This document shows, piece after piece, positions 12,601 through 27,600 of a stretch of 64,000 nt of DNA. Source of the DNA: Scortum barcoo (Eukaryota > Chordata > Actinopteri > Centrarchiformes > Terapontidae). The stretch covers positions 20,551,501 through 20,615,500 of the forward strand of contig CM041545.1 of the NCBI GenBank assembly GCA_023238725.1. Reading direction: 5' to 3'. The notes beneath the pieces are model-generated. The model did not search any database. It was given only the letters and a program-made list of their open reading frames with translations, and had not been told where the DNA came from. Within the stretch, counting starts at the first letter, position 1. Each line of letters opens with the position of its first letter. The position numbers and the translations under genes were made by a program.

Positions 12601-15600
12601 ACTGGGCACCAGAGCAATGCAATAAAAAAAACAAAAAAAACATCCGTCTTGATAACATCCAGTCTCGTTTACCACCTTCAAGACTTTTAAGGGTTGAAAT
12701 TCTGCCTGTGTGGTCCAGTAATTCCAAATTATTCTCAGTACAGTCTCCCTTGCTTCAGGAATTTTATGCACTTGAATTTCAATATCGTGAAACGAGACAG
12801 ACTGCATCACTGTTAAAACCTTGTTCTTGAAACAAATTGATGGGTCGACTGCCCGTTTGCAGACTTTCCGCTCGTCGTTGTTTCGCTTGTCCGGCTTTTC
12901 CAGTGTCGCCGGGCTTCTCCACCTCTTCCCTAACACCATCCGCGCTCTCGCATCCAAACTGAAAATCCAATCGTAGCCTATCAGGACCTTAATGAGGCAT
13001 CCCACACAATTAGCGGCAGTGCCAATAGTCATGTAGGACTTCAACTGGCTCTTCTGGCCGGCCTTGCTGTATGCCGTATTGTGTTAACCAGGAACTGTTG
13101 CTAACAGATTGCTAGCGGTTAGGCAAGGGAAGATTGTTTTCTGGGAAACATCCTCCTTGACCTTAAGTTGACCCCGAATGTTCTTCATCATTTTGGGGTG
13201 AAGTAATTTATATTTTCTTCTGTTTGTGCTCAGTAAGTTGTAGTATTTTCTCTTCCCTTGAGGTTGGGTTCAGTCTTTTTTTGTCATCTATGTTCATATA
13301 ACTCTCTAACAAAAGAAATGAAATGATATTTTCAACTCTGTCTCAGGTCGATACTCACACGCCCATCCACATTGATCTGTTTTTTTGGTCACAGTACTCT
13401 ACATGATGGACCTGAGAAGATGAGGCTCCATCAGTGTTTTGGTGCAAAATTCAATGTGTTTACGTTGACACTGTTTCCTCGCTGAGCTTTGGTGGAGGCC
13501 TAATAACACAACAAGGGCATTTTATACTAGAAAGACTAGAAAGAATATAAGATACCCACTTCATTTGACAGCTCTGACTGCTCAAGCCTCATATTAATGT
13601 CAGCAAAACTCAATCGAGTCTCGATCTCTCACATTGAAATTACATTTGTTCGGCATCCCTTCAAAGTCAAGAGAGAGAGGAGGGACAATGATAGCAGCCA
13701 AAACCTGTTTGAATGCACATATGAGCACATGAGTATTGTGTATATATAAAAATGGATTCTCCAAAAGGGGCCACTAATTTAACTTCTGAATGGACACAAG
13801 GACAAAAGATTCATTATATATTTTCCTTTGACTGGTGATAAATCTTACATACCTGCTCAGAGTTAAAGCAGTTATGAGCTCAACTCATTCAAGGCACAGT
13901 TTTCCTGCCAAGGTTTCTTAAAAATCTGATCTCATCACACTGTTCGAGATTAATGGACTATGGATATTTGTAATGTTGGTTTCAAGATTTAATATAACTC
14001 GTATTTTCTGCTCACTGTTAAAGCAGAAAGTCGGCAACGTTTGAGAAACCAGCAATAGAAAGCGAGATTTTGAAAATATCCATCAGGCCAAAACGTCCTG
14101 ACCAAAACAGGAGAGTGCCGAGTGATTCGACAGGCTCGTTACAGATGGCCACAGATGCAGGATTTTGTTTTTTGTCACAGCGTCTGTTTTATTGATTGCT
14201 GTCGGGATGTAAAGAGATTTTCAACAAATGCCTCTAAAATAAACTGTCAGCCCGAGCTTTAACCATTTTAACACTTCACTTACTGAGGGCAAACTTCACC
14301 TTCTTGTGTTTTTCAATGAGTGTTTTTCACATCACATCGCTGAACTTTGGCACTCAGTCGTGTCGTATATTCAGAGTATAATTTCACAGGAGCCCCATAA
14401 ATCCATCAGCCCTCTCAGACAAGAGAATTACATGTGACATAAACAGTCAAATATTTGGGTGGGTGGGTGGATAGACGTTCTCACGAGACGTAGAGACATG
14501 CATGTTTATACTCAGATGCAGTATTTTTTTTTTTTTTTAGTCTGCTTCGTGTCAGAATGAGAAAGCAGAGTGCGAGGAGCGAGAGAGAAAGTTCTGTAAA
14601 GACCCATTCGTCTTCTCCCGAATCAAATCAATTATCTTGTCGGAGTGCAGAGGAGTGTGGTCCATTATGACACAGCAGAGGCTGCTCCAACAAGCAGCTG
14701 TTTGGCTTTTCTATCAAGAAACCTGTCTCGTGTTTGTGATTGGTGCTGCGGGTAATGGGATGCACATATCGCTTCTTTCAGTCGGCGCCATTATTTATAG
14801 TTTCATAGTTAATGAAAAAAGCGAGCGAGTCTAAAAATCAGTCAAAGCAGACAGCAGCAGAATATGGGGCTGCTGCCGCTTTATCAGTAAAATCTTCAGA
14901 TTGTGGCACTTTTTGGAGAGGATGAATACAACTTATCTTAAAATTTGCATTTTTTTTAAATAGCCCAAATCCTCAAAAGACTACCTGCATCCTGTTTTGA
15001 GAGCTCTGCCCATAGAAAGTCACTGATTTGTGTTTGTTATGAAGAGATACTCCACCCAAATCCTCACTCTCAAGTATCAAACACTTTCTTTTAAAAGTTA
15101 CATAAAAGTCTGGTATCTAATAGAAAATTGAAATCCCACTTAAAACATGTATTTTTGTTCGCATTGAGAAGTCATCATGTGGCTTGAACAGCTTCAAAAA
15201 AGAGGAGCCAGTATCCAATCAAAAAAAATAAAATAATGATGTAAAAGTTATGGGGATGTTATGACAGGAGAAGAGACGAGTGGACGTGATGTTCATTCAA
15301 GTTAAATCTCAAGACAATTGAATTTGGGCAGAGCAGATTTCATCCCCTCTGCTGTCAGATTATCCCCAGTTCAGTCAATTTAACATAGAAAGTACAATTT
15401 CTATTTTTGTCAGGACATGTCAAGATAATCCGACAGCTTTTTTTTTTGCAGTGAATTGATTAAATTCTTATAAACAAAGCGTGAGGATGATGTTTATTGT
15501 TGGATGTGTTTTTGGATTGAGCTGACTATTAACGTGGGTGCGACTGAAGGCGCATTTTTCTTTTTTATTTATTTTTTTATCAAATCTGTGCAATGAAACA

Positions 15601-18600
15601 AAGCAGAAATGCCATCCACAGCAGTATAATTCAGTTCAGGAGGGGACAAATATGTGTCTTTTTACATATTTTGTTTGCAGCAAATGCTTTTAAAATTCTT
15701 CTGAACTGCCACGTGTCAAAGCGTTACAGCCACACACGTCAATCGGGGTATCTGCAGATACGGGCTAAACTAAAGGTGTGTGTGAGCACGATCAAGTCCA
15801 AACCAAGGTCCTACCAGAATGGTTTAGAGTGAGTTTCCTCCTTCTTCATCCCCTGTGAGCTTTGATTTTTTTATTTTTTAAGGAGGGTTTTATTCTCTGG
15901 GACCTCTGTAAAGTGCTTTGACTGTTGAAAGCACCGTTCAATTACAGCAGAATAGTAGGAAGCTGCCTTTGAAGCATTCTTCAAACATGGTAAAACGTGC
16001 CTCACGAGGTTATTTTTTTTAATTTATTTTTTTTTCCTCTTGTGGCATTGGCTTCATCACCACTCTTCCCTTTTTATTCCATCAGCAGTTTATATTTGGG
16101 ATAGCGGCTAAGAGTCCACAGGTATTACAGAGGGTTTCAGGTTATCTGGCCCGCACACGCAGGCCAGCTAAAAGGGCGTTTTGAAGGTACTTTAATGATT
16201 TGAGGAGTGACAGACCATACAGCAGGACATTACAGAGCCATTTAAAGGCGTTTAAAGTTATTCCTAATAGACTGCAAGATAAATTAACAGCAGAGAAAGG
16301 AGAGAGCAAACAAATATTAACTAATGAACAGATGTGCACAGGCCCGTTCAGAGAAATAATGAGATTATTTACATGATGACATGATTTGCCACCTCTCTAA
16401 ACCGTATGCATTAATAAAAGATTAGAAATTTTAGCATTGCTACTGCATCAGCAAGACTCTTTTTATATTTTTCATAAGAACCAGGCGAGTTTAAATTAAT
16501 GTTTGCATAGATTTTATGTCAAAAGCACCCGAAAGTTATTTTTCCTGCTGCAGAAAGACTCTTCATAGAGGTTAACAATAAAGACGTGTCCTGTTGGAGC
16601 TAGAAAATTCTTCTAAAAAATGAGAGAATCCAAAAAGCTGCTGATAATTCACTTAAAAAAATTAATATATTGTTAAATTACAGTCCCTGTCCTGATTATT
16701 TAATTTTCAATCAGTGCACGGCCACTTTCTTGTTTAAGTGTAGTGATTCTTTGATTTTAGGGGGGGAAAAAACAGATTCACAGAGCGAGTGGTGTGTTTT
16801 TCCAGTCAGGTTTAAGAGCAGTTTGTGTTGATGTGGGAGTGAAGAGGAGTCCTGTCAGTCATGCGTTGCACAGCCAAACCTGAAACATAAACAGAAAAAG
16901 AGGCAAAAATGTCGGCTTTTCTTTGAGAGACGACTGCGGCACCCAATTTAATCTTTTCCATAATCTGCTGGGTTTTTTATCTTACACTCAATTTCTGTGC
17001 ACTGACAGTAGTAAAACATTTTTTTTTATCTCATAAGATTTGCTCAATTATAAAGAGCCTTGTGTTCGTGTTAATGGTCCACTGACCTTTTCTATTTCTT
17101 CTCAGCACCTCCACATGCTTCCACATTACGTTAATGTAAATGTACTTGAAGTTCTCCATTAGGTCACAGCTGCTAGTTCCCGTTCTCTGCTCTTTGATTC
17201 CCCTTCAGCAACACTTACTGTTACACAGCAGGGAGGCATAAAACCTTAACTAAAAGGGGAAAAAAGAACCCTTCAGATGAGTAATTGCAATAATTAAATG
17301 CAGTTATAGTTTGGAAGAGGAGTGATTCATTCTAGCATTTCAGATCCATTCACCGTTTTCAGTGTTTTCTCTCTTTGTTTTGTTTTGTTTTGTTTGTGTC
17401 TTACAAACTAAATGACAGGCAGAAAGACAAGCAAGCTCCTCTGGATATTTCTTTTGAAGACTTTTCTGACATCAACTTTTTTTGCACGTATTACTGCTGC
17501 ACTTCCAACCCACCATGAAGGCACATCATGTAAAAATGAACGAGAGCAGGTTTTCTTGGAGTCTCATTTTCAGCACCATCTGTCTCTTGTCAAAAATCCT
17601 ACCGGTTCACACATAAGGTGGGAACACTGTAGAAAAACACAGTCAAGTTTAGATGATATGTAAAAAAAATGTGTAGCCTCTTTTAAGCAGTGTATGCTGG
17701 AATTAAAAAGTTGATTCAGTTCATAAGTTCGAAGGATATATATTCTCCCTTTTCTCTTTTTCTTCATTAAGAGTGAGGCGGGAGGTGATAAGCTTCAATC
17801 AGACTCGTCGGCCAAGGACTCCAAGCTGACAAAAGGTAGGACATTATCAGCTTATCAGCTACGACTCTCAGTTCCTCTCCTTTAGTCCATTCATTCAGTA
17901 AATTAGATACGGAGCCTTTTGGTAGACGTGTCTCTATGAGAGTATACATCCACACGCTTACTCATGTGTGTGTGTAAATGTGTTGTATGTTTGTGTTTAC
18001 GCAAAGCTGCCCATGAGTCTGTCGGGATTTACGCTCGCAATTTCATTCGGTGATTTCAGGCTGGAAATGTCTTTTTCAGAGATGAAAGAGTCACGCCGAT
18101 GGGATGGGACCCATAAACATGCACATATATGCAAATCAAGGCACGCGTTTACACAGACTATTGGGAGGCAACAGGTCATGGAAAAACATGGAACAACTAG
18201 TCAAAGTAGTGCACAAGTAAAAAATACAGACATCCACAATAATGATCAAGGTCCTTTATTGATTACTTTTAGTGCTTTAGTGTTTTATTACTTAATACGG
18301 TCCAAATATCTTTGTTTTTTTTTTGGAACTTTCATGCCAATAAAGCCCCTCTGAACTGTAGTGAATTTAATATTAAGGGTATTTCTTTAGGGAATGAGGC
18401 ATTCATGTCAACTCCTTAATCTACAAGAGCAGCAACATTTGATTTGCAAAACAGAAATCAATATGACACACCACTGCTGTTTAATATGTAAACAGCTGCT
18501 TTGTGATCAGCTCTCTCTCTCTCTATTTTCTTTTCCACATTGTATTCTGAGTCTCATCTTGTTTGTTTGCCTGTGTTTATTTCTGTCTCACTTTATAAAC

Positions 18601-21600
18601 TTGTGTTTCCTTTGACATCCATCATTTGTTTTCTCTCTCTCTCTCCGTCGCTCTGTCAATCCTTCCTCCAGCCTCTTCCTTTCGTCCTTGGTAATGAAGT
18701 GCTAATGTCTAATTGCTTTAGTCGGAAGCATTTTTCATTTTATCCAGAATCTGTCAAAGGATCATGATGCACTTGAACATAAAGGTCTTCCCCCCCCATC
18801 TTAAATTGTATAAATCTAATTTATTTTTCTGTCTTTGTGCCGTTACAGCTTCTTTTGCCCCCATCTGTTTTGCCATCAGGGCAAAGGAAAACGACATGCT
18901 GCCGCTGGAGAAGAACAGAGTTCGACTGGACGATGATTCTGACGAAGACAAGGTCTCGTTCAGCTCGGTTTATTCATGTCCACGTATATTTAGGGTCAGA
19001 TTTGTTATGGATGGAAAAAGTGATCCTTGAAAATGTATTTCCAGTACTCTGAAATTAGAAATGTAATTAGCGTACATGTTTGCTTGAAGTTCAAGGAGGA
19101 CGAGGGGCTGGAAGCGGTGATGGGCGGGGCGGAGATGGTCGACAAGGAACCTCTTCCTGTCAGTGCACCGGAGGAGAAGAGACCTTCACTCAGTTTGGAG
19201 GAGCTGGAGGCAAAACAAGGTAGCATTAATTAAACCACTATCATAAAACAATATTTCTCCTGCACTAACAGAGACACAAATGTTATTAGCTGGCAATAAT
19301 ACAGACAACAATAACATTTCATCGTAAGGAAAAGTAGAAAGGAAAAGTATCACCTTCAAATTGAAGATATCATGCTTCAAATTTAATCTGACGAGGTTTA
19401 GACTCTTATTTTCCGTTTCTGAGTGTCAGTCCCTTCATTCAGACGACCTCATTCTGCCTGCGTGATTGACAGGATGTTAATAAACCACCTGATTATGGTT
19501 ATGAAAGAGCTTCGTTTTTTTCCCCCTCAGCTCCAGTCCTGTTTAATGTGGGTGTGCTTAATTCTTTGTCTCAGCGTCAGCATATAAGTACGGGTACATA
19601 CAGGACACCTCTGTCACACCCACCGGCATCCTGTTGCTTTATGGGAGGTTTGAAATGGAAGGAAAAACAAGAGGGGGAAGAAAGGAGATGAATAAATCTG
19701 TCGAGTCTCAATTATAAATTCTCTCAACGGGGTGCACCCTGCAGTAAGAGACGAGCCGTGTTGTACAGCAAACAGCAGCCATATATCTCTCCAAAGGCCC
19801 AATGGAGATGTATCCTCTCTATATTTGTCCCTTTTTTTTGTTCAGTCATACTTGTAGAATATTACATGCCGGCTCTCCTCAGTCTTTCCTAAACTAAAGT
19901 CATGCATCAGCAACTACAGGCACATTCATTTACGTCAGAATTCATACACGCTCAAAACATCTTCCCTGTCCTGCAGGAGGTTCACAGTCCGCCTGCTCTG
20001 ATCAGGATTTTTAGTACATCTAGCATGTAAAATAACAAATTTAACTAATCTAATAAGCTCTCAACCGTTTTTACAAAGATATTCTGGATTGAGAAAACGT
20101 TTGCATCATACATGTAGCTAGTTTTATTTTCAAGGTAAGAGTGACTTCTCTGAAATATTCATATATTCTTATGTATCGCTGGATATTCATTTCAAAAGTA
20201 ATGGGCTTTTTCGCTGGAAGCTGTTATTAAGTTTATTCACTGCATCTTTTTATACTTTTACTCCCTCAAAAATTTGCAATTGCACCCTTTTAGCCTCAAG
20301 AAATAAAACCGCTTTGCTCTGCGTGCGATCGCAAAGCAGCTGAAATATAAAAATAATATTCCAAACACAACTTCTCACATCTGTCAAACAAAGCTGACAA
20401 CCAGAAGTAGTTGTGATTATCAATAATCCATTTCATCAGACTTATTAACTAAACACTCTAGTGTATGATATCAAAGGTTCATCCTCTCACAAAATAACCA
20501 TCTTTGTTGATTAGTACGAACGACATATTGTCGTTGTATTTCAGTATTGTAGTTTTTGACTGTGCTCTTTTCACTAATTTTAGATGGATGGGACTCAGTT
20601 GTAAAAAGGTGATGTCACATCCTTTCATGCATTAGTCGTTATTTACCGTCAGATTTAAATGTGATGGCAGTTGTGGGTTTGTTTACTTACTGTTAATCAA
20701 ATGTGATCAAACCTCACCCACACAGTCCCGATGAGGCAGATAAGCTGACTTGTTGAGAGTTACGGAGAATTAACGTTAAACTTTGGATGTTAAGTCATGA
20801 CTATTTAATATTATAGAGGAAAAACTTTAGATTTAAGTCTTCAGAGGCTTTACAGTATATTAAATGGGAGATAATTAGAACAATTAGTAACTGGATGGAA
20901 AGTTATGATTCAGTCTTGAGGACACTGGAAATAATCTACACAAAGGAATCACCTTTCATGCCCTAAAATCTGTTTTAACACAAAGAAATAAAAGTGGGCA
21001 ACGCTGGCTAAAGTAAGCAATTATTTGCAGCAATTAGCTTTTTTTTTTCGTTATTTATGCTGCAGATTTGAAAGAGGCTTCTCCAATGATTGAGTGATTA
21101 AATTGTTCAGAAGAGAGTAAGCTGTAATGGCTTTGCTCAGTGAATGTCTATCACCGTGCTCGTGCTTGAAGTAATTATATTTCCCACAATACTTAACCAT
21201 ACTGTGTTCTGATGCGATGGCGTGAGGGTGCAGACAAACGATTGAGGTGCCAGTCGTCTTGTCAGTCACTCAGCAAAATGCCTTTAAGGACGCTGATTTC
21301 AGCATTTCATTACATCTCGAAGGACAGAGCAGAAGTGTGGTAATCTCCGTTGTACAAGAAAGACGGCTGCACAATAGAGCCCGGAAAGATGGACGGACAG
21401 ACAGTTAAGACAAATGTGCTACTTTTCAGCATCAAGGGGGCTGACAGGTCCTGTTTAGGCTCAGTGGAACAGCTTCAGTGTAATGTTCTCTCTGTGAATC
21501 CGACAGACGGCCCAGAGAAAGAGGCTGGGAAAGCCTAATAAATAGCTGAGTGAATTGGCTTTGCTGTGTGGCAAAGTGGCTGTCAGTCAGCAGGCCTAAC

Positions 21601-24600
21601 TTGATCAGATAGCAGGAGATTCAGTGGCAGACAGCACAACGTTAATCTGTATTGATGGGCTGGAAAAAAAGCCACACACACTAAATGCGCTTTCCAGTGA
21701 TAAGTACATGAATCGTTTAGGTTGCTGCAAACATTTCCCACTGGATGTGCATGTTTAATAGTGGTGGGAGAAGACCTAAAATACCGCTATGCTTTAAACC
21801 AATGTGGAAACTGTATACAGAACTTCTCACATTATATATACTTTATATACACTTATGCTTTCTTTGAGGGACTCGCAGAGACTTACAGACTTTTATTTTC
21901 TCTGCCATCTTTATCCATATAGTTATACTTAATAGTTTCATAATAAAAGACTATCAAATGACAATGTGAAAACAGTTTAAAAGTGTCGCTCGTAGCAATG
22001 AACAGGTTATCATCAGCTGAATCTGCTGTTTCAACACAATGCAGCTGTTTTGGTTCACTCCTGACGCTCATATTTCATCGTTTGCTGCAACAACAGGAAG
22101 ATATTTTAAGTAAAATAAAAGCTACTATATACTACCAACTCAGCAGCAACAACAGATAGACACAGGTAGAGACTAGCCAGTGAACATAGTGGAGAATTTA
22201 GCTGCTAAAAAGCCAGATGTGTCCATTCAAGAGGCTGGTGGAGACCAAAAATGGAGCTAAAAAAGGCAGAGATTATTGGACTTTTATCAGCAAAACGCAA
22301 CTTTAAAGGAGTGATAATGTTGCTCTGTGTCTGTTAGATGTGCAAGTAAGCAACTGTTTTGCTAATAAGCTCACCATATCAACTTAGAGACATTAATATG
22401 TTGAAGTAACAGCTTGTTTCTGTTGCCTCCAAGTGGTTTAAAAATGTTGAACTAGTTATTTAATTATCAGTATGTCAGTTAATGTTTTCCTTTTCTGATC
22501 AGTTGTTTAACCCTCTGAGACCCAAGCTTTTTTTCGGTGTACATTTTTAATTTATGCCAGCTATTTTGGATTAGCAGGACTAAATAATAAATAAGATAAG
22601 ATAAATAATCTTTGTACGGGAAATGAAGTATCATGGTGCAGAAAGGCAAAAGTATAATGTCCTCATATGCGGATGCAGGGTCTCAGGAGGTTAATTGTTT
22701 AATCTTTTGTTAAGCTGAAACTGGAGAATGATGGTCAATCAACTCACCAGGAAATGTCAGTCTTCTCTGCAATTTTCAAATAATTATTTTATTATTAGTT
22801 AATAATTATTATTAGTTATTGTGTAATGCTGCTGCTACACGGTAATTTCCCAGCTTCAATAAATAAATAACAAAATCAATAAAGTAAAGTATATCTATCT
22901 ATCTATCTAAAGTAATATGGATATTTTTTTATAATGCTTAAATTTAGTCTTTGCATACAGTGGTGAGACTCAGCAGGGCAGAGCTGTTTGTTGTGTCACT
23001 GTCAGCAGCACAGATGGATTCTGCTTCACCTGGCTATTGTTCAGACTTTACTCAAATATGATCTGCCTCGGCAGCATGCCTATTTTTACTCCTGAAGAAA
23101 TAACAGTAGCCCCAGCGGTTGCATAACTTAAACTTAAACTTGTTTTCCACAAGCATTTGTTTTAGACTTCACTGTCTTGTCTTGTTTTCTCTGTCTCACT
23201 CATCCTGTTGCTCTCTGTGCCCCCCATCTCATTCTTGTGCTCTCCTTACCTATCTATCCTCTCCCCGTCTCCGTCACTTCATCTCCTTTCCTCATCTCTC
23301 AAAACCATGCACATTTCCCAACCCTCTTTTCGCTCAGACGTCTGTCTCCTCTCCTCTTCTCCACCCACACGTTCCCTCCTACTTTGCTTTTTTCCGTAAA
23401 AACCTTGAATTGCATGAAATTACCTTTCACCAGTCGGGCCTTATTGTTCAGAGAGGGAACTTTGTCAATCCACAGCGGTTGGAAACTCAGAAAATTACCA
23501 GACATCACCTTAGTTAGATGTGACAGTAAGAGTGGAAAATTACTTATAACATCCTTTCTTTCGTGTCTGTCTTTAACTTTTCGTCCTGTCTGTCTCTCTG
23601 GATATTTTTTTTTATTTCATACTCTCCCATGTTTTGCTCCTTATATTCCCCCTCTGTATCTTTGCTCCTTTTTTTAAAAATTATTTCTCTTCCAAAGACC
23701 ATTCATTTGTGGTCAGGAAAAAGCTGACTAAGTAAAAATCAGAGCTCTGTCCCCCCTTTTTTTTTCTACAGCCTTTTCAATCATTTCTCCTCCCTCACAG
23801 AAGTTTAGCAGAGGCGTATCTAGCTGCAGTAAAACAAAAAAAAGGACTGTTTTTACCCTCTCATCTCTTTGCCCTTAGCCAAGCAGAAACTGGAGGATCG
23901 TCTCGCGGCTGCAGCCAGGGAGAAGCTGGCCCAGGCATCTAAGGAGTCCAAGGAGAAACAGCTACAGGCGGAGAGGAAGAGGAAGGCAGCGCTCTTCCTA
24001 CAGACCCTCCGCGGCCCCTTTGCTGGGGAGCCTGAGGCCAAGAGAGCCGAGTTAGACTCATCTGCACAGCTGGAGGTATGTAAACGTTGGTGAAGGTGGG
24101 TCTGTGTTTGTCATGTGTTTTATGCGTCTGTATGTTTTTTAAACTAGAAGCTTTTTTTTGTTGGAGGTTGAACCCACATCACCCCCGATTAAATCCCAAG
24201 TGGTTAAACAAGTCCTGAGTCCTACTGAAGTATAATTTCAGATCACGTGTTGGAACAGGCACGTAAATTATGTTGCATTATCTCAAGAGCTGAAAAATGG
24301 AAATGAGACGCAGTTAGTGAAGTGCTGGTCCCCCACGTGCCTCCAGAAAAGCTTCAGGTCTCCTTGGTGTTGATTCTCCAAGTGTTGTGAACTCTCCTGG
24401 AGGGATGAACACCATTCTTCCAAAAGATATTCTCCTCATTTGGTGTTTTGATGATGATGATGGTGGTGGAGAGCGCTGTCTAACGACAACAACTTTGGGT
24501 TGATTTGTAGTGACCCCTCACTCTAAGGGGACAAGTGGACCCATACCATGCCAGATAAATGCCCCCTTCCACAGCATAACAGAGCCACCTGACCCCCCCA

Positions 24601-27600
24601 ATGTAGGGGGCAAAGACTCAGGTTTTCCCTTAAATTTGTGGCCGGTCTGTATGTCCTTGTTAAGACCAAATTTTTGCATTAATTTAGAATACAGACATCT
24701 GTTAGAGAGAGAAATCATTCAGGTGTTAATTGCATGGATGTTGTATTTATGAATCGCAGCACAGCACGTCACTGACTGTGAAGGTCACAGCATATGATTC
24801 ACATTTTTAAGTTGCTGTCAAAATACAAATAGTAATAGTCAGCGAGGTTGGAGGAAGAGCTGTATTTCCAAGCTCCAACATGTTTGTTCCATTCACATTC
24901 AATAACTGATTTGTTAAATGTATTCAGATATTACTTCCTTTGCTTGCCTGTTTTCCTCAATATGCAGAGGCATGTAATCTTACAGTTTTTTAGCCCAGTC
25001 TGAATACTTTGAACTGACGCGCATACAGACGTCACAGACTTATCAGCCCACCTTGACATTTCCACCAGAAAATAATTCATCACTGTGTGCTGTTTCATTT
25101 CCATGCAGAGAGATTTCTGTACAGCTACATTCGCCAAATCATAAAATCCTTGAATCTAAACAACATAACTGTCTAAGCTGAAAATTAAGTAAAACATCAC
25201 ACTCATTAATACGCTGATGGAAGTGGATAAATGAGCAGAAACAATTTGTTATTACACTTGAAAAATGATGCGTGCCACAGCAAATTATCAAAGCCCACAC
25301 CGGCAAGAACTATCCTCCCCAAGGTCAGTGACTATTTCTGTTTTTGCTAGTTTTTTCTTTTTCAGCCTCTTATTCTGTTGAATACTTAGGTCATAGTGGA
25401 GCTTCAGTAAATAGAAAATCACATTTACTCCAGCCAACTCTGTCCCAAAGCATCCTCAATCTTTACATCTAAATAGGATTTTCACACGTTGAAATCAGAT
25501 GGCATCCTGCGTCTCCCATTCTGTGATGATTCATTATTGATCATGTGCGAAGGAAGTCACAGGTACGTACAGTTGATATAATCTGCCGTATCGATCGCGT
25601 GTGGCTGTATTGACGGCAGTTTTCAGTTTATGCAACCGTGCAATAATAGATTAAGCTGAGGGAGTATCTTCGCGTACATCTGTCGTATGTGAGCATTGGG
25701 AAACGCGTTGCGCATTTAAAGGTCCCGTATGTACAGCTGAATCTGTGAATCTTAACTCGGCAGCAGGCTCAGCTCCGACTGCTCTAATCAGTCATTTCTT
25801 AAAAAAAAAAAAAAAGAGGTGGGATTTGTATGCCGAATGACTGGTGATGTACACTTTTAATCAAACACTGACAGACAGTCTTTCTCAGGATGTAAGAAGC
25901 ATTTTTTGATATCACTGTTTTTGCTATGCAGGGTTTTTTTTATGATTTTATTCCTCAAAAAATGGGTTTGTTCATTGTGTGTTCATAACGCCTTCATATT
26001 GTATGGTGTCAGTTACTGCATTTTTCTGTCCAACACACCTGTGAACTTAGTCAGGCTAAGTAAACATTTCATAAGACAGAAGGGGAAGACATTTTTTATT
26101 CTCATGGGGTTTTAAGTGATTAAACTAGTTCCCACTGAAAGATGTATTTTATATTAGTATTTCAGTATATTTTAGTAAATTGGTTCAGTAATTATCCATT
26201 CCAGTAATTAACAAGAAAATGCCATGAAATAATCGTACCACACAGTTATGAAATCAGCACATGCTCAGTACACTTGTGTGTTGTTTTGTGCATTTATTGA
26301 GATCCATGACATTATTGGAAAGACATCTGAAGATGTAGAATAGCTGCAAAATCACTTGCAAATTTGTAGTATCACTACAGAAGAGTAAGAGGTGGAATAA
26401 TTAACAAGTGTGGCTCCTACTAAAGAAAGATAGCAATTCATTAATAGAAAACTACCTTTTTCTGAGCCACCAACGTCCCCGCTCTCTGTTTTGATGACCC
26501 AAAGATAATGCAGGATCACTCTTTTTAAAATTTTCCTTTTAAGTTTCGGTTTCAGTGCCGCAATAACGCAAATTTTAAAAGCCATTTGTCTTTCGACATA
26601 GACACAAAAGACAACAAGAACACTTTATAGTGTAAATAAGGCTTGTTGGTGGTCATTTGATGTGTAGATTGCCTGTCCATTTGATGGATGTTGCATGTCA
26701 GCTCCTCATGTGAACCCAACTGATGCGTGGTGAACTGGCCTGGTGCCTGCCAAACCAGGTGGCAGTGGGCAGGCTGCTGTCACCATTGTGCCAGCTCCGT
26801 CGCTTTTCTCCAGATGTTCTGCGACTTCTGCAGTGGCCATCGGAGCAAACAAACCCTCAAGGAACCTCCAACTTCCAGGTCAATGGCCTCTAATGAATTA
26901 ATGGATGTCGTAGTGAGATATATGGTCAGTAAGAGATTTTTGAACTTGGGTTGGTTGGGCTCAGTCCACAAAGTTCTGTATGTAAAAATTATTTCAGCAT
27001 AATCAACATTTGTCCAAAAACACTCGACTGTCCACTGTTTTTTTTTTTTTTTTTTTAAAAAAAAAAATGGATGGATCATGGAAATGAACAGTGAGATGGA
27101 CAGTGACATTAAAGGATATAAGCAATCACTTTGAGCAGTGTTGTTGTAACGGCTGAAAATTGTGCCATCTGTCGCCTTATAAAATCAGAATCAAATTTAT
27201 CGCTGTCGGGATGCTTTTCTCTGTGGCAGTTCAAAACGAAGAGATGACACCAAGTTGTATTCAAGACTCTTTACGTATTCACGAGCTCGGGTCTTCCATA
27301 GCATGCAGTATGGCATAAGACAAAGAAGTATGTGTGTACAATGTCTGGCACCCATATAAGTATATCCACGAGTCCATGATGTACCTAGGAGACGGTCGAA
27401 GAGAAAAACATGCTAACAATCGCCAAGAACATACAAGGAGTTTGTCTTGATATGCTGGTGCAAAAATATATGAACATAGTAAATGGAAAAGTGTAAATTA
27501 AATATAAATTGGACAACATGTGACTTTTGGTATCAGAAATGTGGAGTTAGAGGTTTACAAGTTGCATTTTAAAATTGAAGACTTGTAAAACTGCATCAGG

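Noticed and set aside
12577..13044. 155-codon minus-strand ORF in the intron after SURP2
   Set aside because: No recognisable domain, an odd Cys/Phe-rich end and no splice context. A few ORFs of this length are expected by chance.
23177..23677. 166-codon plus-strand ORF in an sfswap intron
   Set aside because: It is driven by CT-rich sequence (Ser/Leu/Pro/Phe-rich translation) with no domain, in an intron between well-supported exons.
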